The notes beneath the pieces were generated by a model. It was not told the DNA's origin. It did no database searches and worked only from the letters and a program-made list of their open reading frames with translations. Shown in pieces: positions 1 through 12,700 of a DNA stretch of 64,000 nt; position 1 is the stretch's first letter; each line of letters begins with the position of its first letter. Where the stretch lies: positions 38,042,283 through 38,106,282 of the forward strand of contig OU612066.1 in the NCBI GenBank assembly GCA_914767715.1. The letters are read 5' to 3'. Made by a program: the position numbers and the translations under genes. The DNA comes from Membranipora membranacea. Lineage: Eukaryota; Bryozoa; Gymnolaemata; Cheilostomatida; Membraniporidae.

Positions 1-3000
1 ACGTGACAGATCACCACCTAAACGTGACAGATCACCACCTAAACATGACAGACCCATAGCTAAGCGCGACAGATCTCCAGTTAAGCGTGACAGATCTCCA
101 GCTAAAAGTGAAAGATCTCCAGCTAAGCATGACAGATCTCCAGCTAAGCGTGACAGATCTCCAGCTAAGCGTGACAGGCATCAGAGGTCACGATCAAGGT
201 CATTCGAGAGGAGGTAATGTTTGATGGAAATTCTGCAGTAATGGTACAGCTTTGCCTCATAATTTTTAATTTCGACCATTGTTTCACTTACAGTACCTGT
301 AAGTCTACTGATGTAGTAGTAGGATGATTTTCTATTTCTGTAATGTATAAATGGTGCAGATTTCTGTTGCATTTAAGTTTTGGGAACGAGCATGCTCAAC
401 CGTGTGAGCATAGTCTGATTGATCCTTATCCTCTTACATCTCAGGAAAGATACAAGGAAGCGGAACTCTCTTACCCCGTCCCCTACTACCCTTGATGAGG
501 TATTGCTCAAGGAAACTGCACTCTCTGCTTCTAGATCAAAACCAAAGAAATCCATCTCTAAGCGATATGAGAAATATGATATCAATGTTATTGGCATCCA
601 CAACAAAAATAAAGCAAAGAGGTAAATTCAATGGTTATAGAATTGTTTTTGTTACTAAGCCTAGTTATATCTCAAAGTTTGCCTTATCTGTGAATATTTG
701 ACTTCACTATACCAGTCTTGTTGTCATATTAAACTCCCATCTAAAGTAGTATCAGAGACTATAGATATATCTATAGTCTCTGGTAGTATTACAAACCAAA
801 GTTCATATTATCAGAACATGATCTATAAATAAGGTGACTATAAATAGGTTTAGAGGAATCAGAGTTTTCAGTTGGTCCTCTTGTAAGAGTCCGATGATTT
901 TATTTCCTAACAGAACAGAAGATGATATAGATGATGACGGGTCGGCAGAGGACTTCTCACCTACAGATGTCATAGAACTGGTACATGAGCTTAACCCTCA
1001 GTCTAAGTCCTCATCACGCAGTAAGAAGGGTAAACTTCTGTTTGACAGAGATGAGATCATCAACTTTAAGGAAGAAGAGGAGGTCGAGACCAAAGTTATC
1101 AGAGTTCTCCCATCGGCTAAAGACCTACACAAGATAGAAGCTAAACTCAGGTAGGCCTTCCATCTGCACAAGAATGGTTAATTTTTTTTGTGTACAAGAT
1201 AACATTTGGAAAACTACAAACTAGATAGAACTTAAAACCTCGCATAACCTCACATGTTTTGACTTTGAAACAGTAAATCCGACCGCAGGAGATCTAAAGA
1301 AGATAAATCTTACAGGGAGGATAAGAGGGAGAGGAGCAGATCGAGGGAGAGAAAGTCTTCAGTAAGCAGAGAGAGAAAGTGGAGTAGGGAGAGAAAATCT
1401 AGTCATGAGAGAGATAGGAAATCATCACCTAATAATGATAGCAGATTTACTATAAGAAGGTCAGTGAGAGGTTATAATAAGTCTGACTGTCTGTTTGTCT
1501 GCCTGTCTGTCTGTCTGTATGTCTGTCACCAGCATGGCTTCCTCATCATGCTCCTTCTGTGGCACTAAATATAAATATCATTGATATTTATCATATTGTT
1601 GTCATAGTACACACATTATCTTTTTGTCTCACACAACTCAAGAAAATTAAAACTGTGGCACAAATATTTTGAATACAGCCGCAATATGATTCTGCCTAGG
1701 ATAGTGTTGTTTTACCTTGTATCAAGGTAAAACAACACTAACCTAGGCAGAATCTTTATTGTTCAAGTTTATATATTATATATACATATATTATATCATA
1801 TTATGTTTATATAATAAAAACTTGTACAATAATGCAAGCTTATACTGCATACAGTACAATCCCTGTTTGCTGTTATAGAGAACCTGAGAAGAGGAGATAT
1901 ACAGTAACAGATGATGACTTACTCTCTGACTTGGTTGCCGCTGCTGCCGGTGGTGATGCTGACAGGTGAGCCTCAGTCTCATACACTCAGATATTTATAC
2001 CTGTATATGCTATGTTTTTGTTTAGATTTTTGGCATAAGCTGAATCTACCCGCTCAATCATTTTGTGACTGATCAATAATAAAGCGTCTCCCATATCTCT
2101 ATAAGACTCAGATCCTACCCATATGACATTACATTGACATACTTCAACAGCTGAACTGTAGTGTCTTGACATGTTCACCCCTTACTATATAGTTTATAAC
2201 ATCACCCTTTTGCGGAGAGCCATACACATCTGCACAAGGTTTCCAATCATATAACCCAACTTGTTTGTCACTTTTACAACAAAGAATGGGCAGTAGAGAC
2301 AAGAGAGTGCCTATTTCTGAGAGACTGGGCGCATCTACAGAAGATAGACCGAGGAGAATAGACGATAGGTTGGGACGTGATCCTCGAGACAGGGACCGTC
2401 CCCGAGGTGATATCAGAGAAGTAAACAGGTACCATTCTACAGATCTGAGACACAATCTCACCAAGAGAGATATGCCCAATAGAAGGTGAGTATTTATTAT
2501 CTAATATCATACTTCTGGTTCATGCTTCCTTCATGTCTAGTCTTGTCACCTATGCTGTGCTTATTTGTTTTGATGCTGAAGATATATTAGAACCAAAACC
2601 AGAATATCACGCTATATTTCACAATCCCAAACCTAGCAGTGTGAGTATATGTGTGTAGATAGTGATAGAATATATATCCTGTTTTTTTCTCTATGTTTTC
2701 AGAGATCCAGAACCACTAGTCAGGGACTACGATCACCTATCAATGACCCAACGTACAGTCGTTAAAGACAGGTCGAAAACTCCAGACTTCTCTAAGCGAC
2801 CTGGTATGTTGAGTGTCACAATAACAGGTTTATGTAAATTCTCCACTTGACGCACGGGAACTTTTTCGAGGCCATAATTGTCTGCCCATAGAATGAGAAT
2901 GAGTAAGTCTCAGATTTATGGCAGCTGTTTAATTTGTGATTATATTTAAGCGGCTTGATGTTGGGAAATGTAGGTCGAGCTCAGGTCATAAAAAATGATA

Positions 3001-4960
3001 CTGCTATGGATATTTCTATATACTTTTGCGGATTATAAACTATACACATCTTCTTTTCATAGGTAAAGGACAGATTGACATGATGGCAATGGATCCGACA
3101 TTCGTACCTCGTAGTGGTAGATATATGGAACACGATAACAGAGATAGCTGGGGACCTCCCCGAGGGGGCTCTAGGGGAGGTTTCAGGGGTAGAGGTGCGT
3201 GGAGGGGGCGTAGAGAGGATAGATTTATGGATAAGAGAGAGGGTAGAGTGTATGAGTCCCGAATCACAGACCACAGACACCCAAATAATGCACGATCAAA
3301 AGGTAGATCTGGAGGTCTGTATATATATACTATATATTTTTACTCTTCACCAAAGTGAAGTGCTCTCACTACACTGTTCTGTCTCTGCTGTTTTATATAT
3401 TTTTCTTGTATTAGGGGGTTGGCTGGCTGAGGACAACATGGCCAACTTTGGTTTATTTCTTTGCCCCAGTAGAACTCAAACCATCAATAGAAAGATAATA
3501 TAGTAATCTGTTCAAATCTCTATGCGATATTCATTCTGACGTGTACATGCTCACACTGTTACATACTCACATTCATATGATGTGTTATATGATGTGTTAT
3601 ATGATGTGTTACATGATGTGTTACATGATGTGTTACATGATGTGTTACATGATGTGTTACATGATGTGTTACATGATGTGTTACATGATGTGTTATATGA
3701 TGTGTTATATGATGTGTTATATGATGTGTTATATGATGAGTTATATGATGTGTTATATGATGAGTTACATGATGTGTTACATGATGTGTTACATGATGTG
3801 TTACATGATGTGTTATATGATGTGTTATATGATGTGTTATATGATGTGTTACATGATGTGTTACATGATGTGTTATATGATGTGTTATATGATGTGTTAT
3901 ATGATGAGTTATATGATGTGTTATATGATGTGTTACATGATGTGTTACATGATGTGTTACATGATGTGTTACATGATGTGTTACATGATGTGTTACATGA
4001 TGTGTTACATGATGTGTTACATGATGTGTTACATGATGTGTTACATGATGTGTTACATGATGTGTTACATGATGAGTTACATGATGTGTTATATGATGCG
4101 TTATATGATGCGTTATATGATGCGTTATATGATGCGTTATATGATGCGTTATATGATGAGTTATATGGTGTGTTATATGATGTGTTATATGATGTGTTAT
4201 ATGATGTGTTATATGATGTGTTATATGATGAGTTTTATGATGTGTTATATGATGTGTTATATGATGAGTTATATGATGTGTTATATGATGTGTTATATGA
4301 TGTGTTATATGATGTGTTATATGATGTGTTATATGATGAGTTATATGATGTGTTATATGATGTGTTATATGATGAGTTATATGATGTGTTATATGATGTG
4401 TTATATGATGTGTTATATGATGTGTTATACGATGAGTTATACGATGTGTTATACGATGTGTTATACGATGTGTTATACGATGTGTTATACGATGTGTTAT
4501 ACGATGTGTTATACGATGTGTTATATGATGAGTTATATGATGTGTTATATGATGTGTTATATGATGTGTTATATGATGTGTTATATGATGAGTTATATGA
4601 TGTGTTATATGATGTGTTATATGATGTGTTATATGATGTGTTATATGATGTGTTATATGATGTGTTATATGATGTGTTATATGATGTGTTATATGATGAG
4701 TTATATGATGTGTTATATGATGTGTTATATGATGTGTTATATGATGTGTTATATGATGTGTTATATGATGTGTTATATGATGTGTCATATGATGTGTCAT
4801 ATGATGTGTTATATGATGAGTTATATGATGTGTTATATGATGTGTTATATGATGTGTTACAGGTAAATCAGGATCAGTGGATACCTGGAAACATGATAAA
4901 TATGATGAGTTGGAGGATGAATTAGAGAGAAAAGCAGAACCTTCCAGTACCACAAGCTGA
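1..4960 (+). CDS. SR-rich nuclear protein with C-terminal Btz/SELOR-like motif (3' part of gene)
   Basis: The window opens inside an exon. Exons: 1-213, 445-621, 914-1150, 1274-1459, 1879-1975, 2285-2485, 2703-2803, 3063-3302 (or 3314) and 4863-4960 (TGA 4958-4960). All junctions are GT-AG and keep frame, mostly phase 2. The N-terminal part is Arg/Ser rich (RSPAKRD repeats, then RSRSRE and SRERKWSRERK), followed by an acidic stretch with DDIDDDGSAEDF. The C-terminus reads FVPRSGRYMEHDNR, an RGG-rich stretch, then WKHDKYDELEDELERK. The two HD-containing halves match the layout of the SELOR/Btz motif by which CASC3 binds the exon junction helicase eIF4A3. Similar motifs are reported in the SR-rich THRAP3/BCLAF1 proteins. 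I infer a nuclear mRNA-processing or EJC-linked factor of the THRAP3/BCLAF1 type rather than CASC3 itself, because of the SR domain. The 5' end lies outside the window. Confidence 0.72.
2..176 (+). repeat. 21-bp coding tandem repeat (RSPAKRD heptads)
   Basis: About eight imperfect 21-bp units encode the heptad RSPAKRD and variants (RSPPKRD, RSPVKRD, RSPAKSE). The unit length is a multiple of three, so copy number can change without a frameshift. It forms part of the SR domain of the gene above and is cut by the window start. Confidence 0.8.
753..782. repeat. 30-bp palindrome, copy 1
   Basis: Near-perfect palindrome in an intron of the SR/Btz gene; the arms begin CAGAGACTATAGATA. A longer relative with the same outer arms lies at 62437-62481, so this is a tiny dispersed hairpin family. 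Confidence 0.75.
1688..1754. repeat. 67-bp hairpin in an intron
   Basis: Inverted arms of about 31 bp (GATTCTGCCTAGG...TTTTACCTT and its complement) around a four-base loop, inside an intron of the SR/Btz gene. It is probably a very short MITE; no second copy was seen in the window. Confidence 0.75.
3577..4860. repeat. 12-bp minisatellite, about 107 units
   Basis: Uninterrupted array of ATGATGTGTTAT and one-base variants (TTAC, GAG, GCG and TACG forms) filling almost all of the last intron of the SR/Btz gene. Variant units are clustered: a run of GCG units near 4097-4148, a run of TACG units near 4429-4515, and TTAC-rich blocks before 4090. Because the unit is 12 bp, three of the six frames stay open over more than 1.3 kb, but these are artefacts. 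The frame used by the flanking exons meets TGA in every unit. Confidence 0.97.
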
Positions 4961-6763
4961 GTGCAACCCACTAACTATCCACACAATACCCACTGTGGTG
5001 TCACTGTGGTGTCACTGGGGGGTAGGCTGTATATAACTCTATTTTTGCGATGTTAGGTGTAAAGACAAACTAAATGCTTAGTTTTTGGACTAGTAAATGT
5101 AGACGTTCTAACAACAATAAGGTTGTAGTTAATATTGGGGAATTCACTGTCAGTCTTTACACCCTTGGTTTTTATGTAATATCTGGTTATGTGCAGGATG
5201 GAGTAATCTATACATGGATAGTAATCTATACAGGGATAGAGAGCAGACAATCCTACAGACCTTGTGTTATTCAGTATTAAGTTACCTCCCGGGTGTTTTT
5301 ATGTTGTTTTAGTTATGAGATATAGCAGAACATATTTCATTTCGGGCTGCCAAACAATCTAGCCCACATCACAATTAATGATTACAAAAGCTGCTGTGAA
5401 GGGAAATATTCGTCTGAAGGCGATATGTTTCTTGTTAATAAACTGAGTATGTTACTCGTTTATTTCTTTGTATATACATGTAATTTCTTCCACAAAAAAT
5501 AAAATGATAGAAACAATAGTATCTTTACCTCAACACATAATACCTTATACCACAATACACCTCTGAGCTACTTCATGAATCACCCTTAGTGAAGCGGTGG
5601 GTGCTAAATAACTGGGAGTCTTTATATGATTGCTTACAAAAATTTATCCATCTTAGCTGCTTGACAATAACAATTAAATTGGGTTCTGATCACTTTCACT
5701 GCTATCTGTTTACTGTGTCAATTATATCATATCAAACTTCTGCAACCTTTTTTGTTTGCGTGCAACACAAATGACTAAAAATAGCTAGGATTATCGCACC
5801 CATACAGTATACCCAAAGCTCTGAGGTCCAGTTACATTCTATTGACATGTTATCCCGCATGGTAAACTCGCTTTTGTTTAATAACAGCTTCAAGAGAAAA
5901 GATGTTTGCGTTCATGCACAAGAAAAAATCACAGAAATAATAGAGTCTATTGTAATAGTGTAGTGTTACAAAGTCACTATGTGCCCCTGTGTGTAGTTTC
6001 ACTGTACCCTACCTAGCCTATGCGGTTAATAGGAGGTGTTGTAAGCTCTCCAGGTCAAACAAGATCAAGGGCTACAGTCTAACATATATAAACAGTATCA
6101 TCTCTGTAGGTTAATCTCCTCAAATATTCACTACTTCAGTGTTATTTTAAGGGGATAATGCCTTGAATTTTGGTGGATAATTTTGAATATTGAATAGGTG
6201 AGTAGCACTATTACTTTATGTGGCTTCCTGTCATGTTAAGCCATTTTATCAATCCTATCTGGAGTAAATCTCATCCAGTGTAAATATAATATTAGGAGGA
6301 CAGGCCGGGCTGCAGAGTTAGATGTTAGAGTAGATGTATTAATCAGTGTGTAAACATACCAGAGCCCTAATGTGTGTAATTGCTCTCCACCTTATAATCA
6401 TGTGTGTAGCTTGTAGCTTTTAACCCCTCGTCAGTACGGGTAGCTCTGAACGATTATACACTGGAGTATCATCAGAGACGTAGAGTTACTCACAGCTAAT
6501 TATACGGGAAGCTTCACAAGCTTAGAGAGATCTGATTATCTCTTACTATATCTTAGACATGCAGGCTGCCTCACTATTTGACATGAAGCTCTGAGCCATG
6601 TTATCAGGTTATCTGCTAATCTCTACTCTCTCTAAAGTTTGACACAAGCTCATTTTCTTGACACTCTCATTGTATTCTCAGGGATAAACTCGAGCTGTGT
6701 GGTTAGATTAGTGAAATCTTACGGAGCTACAGAAAGCACTTGGTGTTCTACCGAGGTGTAAAT
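4961..6763. other. 3' UTR and intergenic DNA, no gene seen
   Basis: The first about 550 bases are probably the 3' UTR of the SR/Btz gene. The rest is AT-rich with only short open frames lacking splice partners. The last few hundred bases before 6764 should contain the promoter and 5' UTR of the next gene; no clear TATA box or known motif was recognised. Confidence 0.5.
5437..5503 (+). terminator. Candidate polyadenylation signals of the SR/Btz gene
   Basis: Two AATAAA hexamers at 5437-5442 and 5498-5503 follow the stop codon by about 480-540 bases on the coding strand. Either could end the transcript. The cleavage site cannot be read from sequence. Confidence 0.45.
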
Positions 6764-9700
6764 ATGGAGGACGTGATAGAGTATGACTTCATCACAGACC
6801 CCGAGTGGATATCGGAGGCTGTGGATTTTACTGAAGTTGGATTACAGCTGAATTTTAGGAAGTTAAGTGCGCTGTGTAAACTGTGTACGCTACCGGGGCG
6901 TATAAACATCACGCTGACTAGTGGGACGGCCAGTAAAACTGAACACAACAATGCACCGACACAGACAACGACCTCAAATAGTGAGTTATATGAAATTATA
7001 CATACCCCTGCCATAACTGTCAAGTGAATTGCATGGTTCTTACGTGAAAGTGTCGCTTTTAAATCCCTGGGCTGTGAAATTTTTGAAGACATCATTGGAG
7101 GTGTCAACTACTGGCATAATGAAATAATTGGACAATCTTTGACTGATTGTTATGCTATGTGCTCACGCTGGTCATTCATTGAGTATTAGAAATGTCTAAC
7201 TCCAGTAGTAACTAGGTTTATTAGTTTTGTGGGGATTGAATGAATTTTTTAAGGTCCTCTCACCATAGAAATATTTTTTAATGAAACTTCTATAATAACA
7301 ATCTTTGATAATATCATTGTTCGCTTAGTGTACTGATTATTTTTACTGATATTTGATGAAAGCATTTCACAAACAAAATTCTCTTGAATGTTAGGATGAC
7401 AGTTATCCAAAGCTTATTTTATGAAAAATAATAAAAATTGCATTACTCTCAACCAGTGTGGATACTGTTACAAGCTAGGAAGTTTAAAACTTGACATGTC
7501 CATTTTCTACTATAGTAGCAAGTCATTATAGCCTTGAGATAAAGCTACCAAGTTTGTCTAACTATAATTGGACCAACATATACTGGTCATAATATACTGA
7601 TTTGCATTTTGATGTTTTGCTTTACGTCAAAATTATTGTCGTCAAACAATTCAATGATCTGGCAAAATATCAGAACGTAAGTAATTTCATGATGTCATAC
7701 CTCTTCATTATTTTCTGTGTATCAGATGAGGAAGTGATATGTTCCTCTCTGCTGAGTAATGTGGATCTGAGTGAGTTACCTACTGATGTCGACTCGGACT
7801 ATAATAGTAAGGATAGCCTCAGCGTAGCACCTAGAACTCCAACTAAGAAGGGACGGCCTGTACGCCGAACTGAGAGCGTAATAGCACGGGAAATACGCAG
7901 ACAGCAGGTAAGTCCATTTGTAGACCCGGACAATGAGCTGTAGATTGTCATACTCATATTTGGGGTAAGAGCGAAGTTTTCATTATAACATCACAGATGC
8001 TTTAGCTTGGGTGCCAGAGATGTGATTTGGCGCTCAAAAACTAAAACTGTCGTTTCCCACCCCTTCCTCATAGGCCATGATCAATGTTAGTTTTTGATCC
8101 AATGTGGCAGGTTATAAAGGTTATAAAGGTTATAAAGGTTATAAAGGTTATAATAGGAAAAACAAAATCTTAGGCGTCTGAAACCTACTTGAACATCTTT
8201 TGTCAATTGTTTGTTTATATCTGTTTTTTTACTGCGGTATAACTTTTAATTTGTAAGCTCGACTTGAGAGGATTTTCGATTAGGTTGTGCTATACAAAGC
8301 ATTTAGTACATAAATGTTACTTTCCATCAAAAGTTGACACCTCCATAAGCCTCTTATCTTTTTAAAATTGTATTTTCACTTTCTTATCAAGACCACTGAT
8401 AGGAGCTAGCAATGTACTGTAGTGTTAGGTATTAAATAATAGTGATAAATACATTACATGTGTACTGTGTACATTTCATACATATTTCTGACTGATTACA
8501 TGTTGAGTTGATGCAATTATTCATCTTCACCTTGAAAAGCAACACAAGCAAGCAGACAAAAGAACTTTTGATGGATACAAACTGGGCACATATTTTGGGA
8601 ATTTTACATTCTGTTTTGGCGAATGACCTAAATCTATAATCAGTCTCCCCAAAACTTTGAAGACAAAATTTTGTATAAACAGGGTCACTCTGAGGAGAGT
8701 CACTCACATCATGATAATAACAGGGTCACTCCGAGGAGAGTTCCATTAAGAAGGAACACATCATGATAATAACCTATCAATCCAAAAAGTTTGTTCTGTT
8801 CCTGTCTACAAATCATATCATTGACGAATATTTCCATATGGTAAAATAATAAGAAAAGCGTTATTATTATTTATTATTTATTATTTGTTATTATATTTAT
8901 TATAGGAGCGGGAGAAGGAGGTTCAACAGGAGAGAGCATTAGCTAGAAGTAACAGCCAGAGGAGACAACTCTCAAGGTGCAAAAATATAGAATTAACTAA
9001 TACCGATAATACGGCCAATGTTCAAGAAGAGAAAATGGAGGAAATACATGAAGAAAAAACAGAAAGCGTGCCCAATGAGAGAAGTGAAATACCTTCAGAA
9101 AAAACTCAGACCTGTGATACATTATCGCAAAAGCTACCACTTAATGGATTGGAGGTGAATGTATGTCAAAACAACAATGTGGCTAACTTAACAGAGAAAA
9201 CTTTGTCGTTTTTACCTAGTCCTGAGAATTCACATTCGCCTAAAGTATCATCTAGTCATGAAGAGAAGACAAACCTCCCATCCTCTCTCCCATCCTCTCC
9301 ATCAACTAAAATAAAACGGCAGGCTCCTCGGCCTGAAGACAACCATGACTCATCTACTCACCAGACACAGAAATCAGACCCAGCAGGCGCATTGTGGAAG
9401 AAAGCCGTATCTACGGTAACTAATAAGGAGCTAATAAAACAGAACATGACAGCAATCAAACCAAAAAAGTCAGATGAAAAGCCAGTTAGTCGACGGCAGA
9501 TGCTTCGCAATAAACTATATAAAAGTGAGTTATAATGTGCTACATCTTCTCTATATATTAACCTAAAGAAAATCTTTCCTTACTAAGTTTCCACCTTTCT
9601 CCAAAAGGATCTTCCCTTAACATAACATTAAGATTGAGTTGGACTAGGTCATCGTTGATTGGCATTCCCATACATGATGAATAATTTTTATTGGATTTTA

Positions 9701-12700
9701 GGTAATTCCAAATCTGCAAATATTTATTCAGCAAAATAGATTTTTGCAAACTTCTATGTTTTTCTCTGAATGATTTCAGGTGTTACATTTTCGGATGAGA
9801 ATCAGATAGCAGCTAATCGTAATGCTATCACAAGCAGCAGTATAGACTTATCTACTCATAGTAGGTCAGTACGCTGAGTATAATATTACTACTATTAGTG
9901 CAAAATACTAAATAACTTTGCATACATTAAAAGGAGGTTGTCTGCTCCTACTTCCACAACTTTTTTCATTCAACTTTCAAAAGCTGTTTTTGCCCGAAGC
10001 AAATACCACTATGGGATATGATATACAAGCGCTTACTTTTAAACAACTATTATGATAACAACAACCTAATATCTATATTAATATAATGCTCTGATTCTAG
10101 ATCAACCTTCGTCAGCAAATTAGACCAATCTGCCAAAGACACTCAATATTCAGGTAAACTATTCATGTGTTCTGGGTTATGACTTTACGTTACACAATCT
10201 GATGTGGTTAACATTGCCAACCCTGAGTACACTACGCATTTGTAACTTTGATGTGTACCTTCAACTCAAAATAGATTAGAAAATATTGATTGTACTCGAG
10301 CATACAAGCTAGTACCTGCCATGTAATTAAAACAAACTCCCTACAATAGAACTTATATCAGCTTAAGGTTATAAAAATAATGTTTTTAGCGTGTATTAAA
10401 TTTATGGAATGTTGTACTTATTGGATTTCAGGTTATACTGCAGACTCGCCTGATCGGTCCATGGAAAGAATAGAAAAGGAAATCCAACAATTACGAGAAA
10501 GAGAGAAGGAATTAAGGTATGTCCCCCTCCCCCCCCCCCTCCCTCTCTACACTCATATCTACTTACACTGACTGTTACTCTCACTTCGGACGAAAATAAA
10601 ACATACAATAACTATTTTAAATTAACATTATTGAGTCAAGAAAACAAATTAGGTGTACTCACTGGTGTACTGCTGTTTACAGTTTAGCTATACTTAGTGG
10701 GAGTTGCTCCCCACTTGTTACTCACCTTATCCCAACTTTTATGGCTGTCATGGCAAGAGAAAACAGTTTAGTTACAGTAGCAATAACATTGAGTTACATG
10801 TGTAATACACATGAGATTAGCATTAATAGCATCGTCTCTCCCAAAAAACTAAAGCATAGCTTCTTGAATATTCCCAGCTGCCCCCTATATATAGATATAT
10901 GCATTATTTGATGATGCGACCAGTACTCTATTTCGATTCAATATTGTTATTGTGCCTGTTAAGCTCCCAGGTGACATCAGAAGATGGTAAGGTACCTGGT
11001 CTTACTGCTGAATGTAAATTATATGTCTGTCTGATTGTGATTAAATATATCCGCTGTATAATCAATCCAATACCAGATTTATCAAAGCCACAATCACAAT
11101 ATTAGATCGTATCCTGGCCAGGTTCTCGATCTGGTGCAGTAATTGTGACCCCTGTATAAGATACGATTGATTAGCTTGATTTTACTCGCGACATGTCAAG
11201 GACAGTACTTGAGTCTTGAGCCTCATAATCATATTCTAAGCTCATAATTATGATAATTTTGAATCTGGCTGTTTATCTCTCTAGATATTTGCTTATCATA
11301 TGCCCAGTTATCCCTTGCCAAGACCATGCTTGTCTCTTTTTCCTATATGTCAGATATAGAGTTTGATTTTTGAGACTTTTGCACATTTATATGGCCTTTC
11401 TAACTACACTGTTTCATAATTTTGTCCTTGAACATCTTTATTTTCTATGACAGGCGAGCAAATTCGAGATCTAAAGCAGATTACTACTTATATTACAGAA
11501 AGCAACATAATAGAGTAGCCTCACAAGTCTGAGTAAAAAAAACAGCAGGTAAAAGCTTTCATTATGCGCACAAAAATGCATGTTTTATTTCTTTTAATCA
11601 CCTTAACCTCGCAATCACCAGGCTTGCCAGCTCGATGTTTTGAGCATTTTTTCACATCTGACATTTTGCCGATCACATATTACTGTTATGTGCTCCTGAG
11701 AGACCACGCTATCATGTTATCTCTAATGAGGGTCACACTTCATGAAATGGCAGATGGATATAAATGTGTTTCAGCTATGATGTGTAATTTTGGCGATTTT
11801 TTTTTCTATCTTGCCAGCTTATTGTTTGATCTGGAAATTTTACTGCCAAGACTGTGTTCTTGATGTTGTTGTCATTTTCGTATTCTCACACGGCGACACA
11901 TGCTAGCTGTCACCTGTCAGCATTCATACAATCGCTGCCACTGATTATTATACACGTTCCCACACTGCGGGGCCGTTATATGTTGGTTTTATTTATTAAT
12001 CTCTCATTGTTCAATTTTTTCCACTTTATTATCCTGACAGCAAATATTTGGACTTCTCATTACAATCAATATGTCTGTTGTATACATGTGAATGTTTTCC
12101 TCTCTGGATTAATATATAAGCGAGAAAATTAATCACCAGACTTTCTGCAACATATAAGTTCAAATCTAATGACATGTTTTGGTGCTTTAATAATTCGTGG
12201 CTCAGAAGCTGTAGCTGTTTACTGTCTTTCATGCTATGTCACGATGATTCCTGTCGTCTAAAAATGGCCCTGCTTCGCAGGAAAACATTTTGTTTTAGGT
12301 TGAGAACAATAGCAGCCACCACAATAATAACAACAGTAGGTAATATCTAGAATTTTGTTCGTTGAATGGAATCAGGATGGAATGAAAGAAAACTTTGCAA
12401 CAAAAACATCAATGGGCATGATCTTTCGAGAAATACACATTTTCTTCTCAAAAGGTTAAAATCCCGCTGCGCATTTTTACACCTTCATGTGCACCCGTTA
12501 CTCTTGTTATGAACGTCAGCGAATCTGATATAGATTAGAATTATCGTAACATACTGGAGAATTATCGTAACATACTGGCATTTTTATATCAAGTACCATT
12601 GATAAAGAAAGCATTAATTTTTCAAATATAATATTCGTGACAAGAGGATTTGTGTTATAGTTATGGTCAATTATTTAAGAGTACCTGAAATAGAGGTTGA

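Noticed and set aside
3577-4860. CRISPR-like regular repeats
   Set aside because: Units are contiguous with no spacers, and the context is an intron of an animal gene.
3541-4971. Three overlapping open frames of 441-470 codons on both strands
   Set aside because: They are produced by a 12-bp repeat without stops in those frames; composition is a four-residue repetition and none joins the flanking exons in phase.
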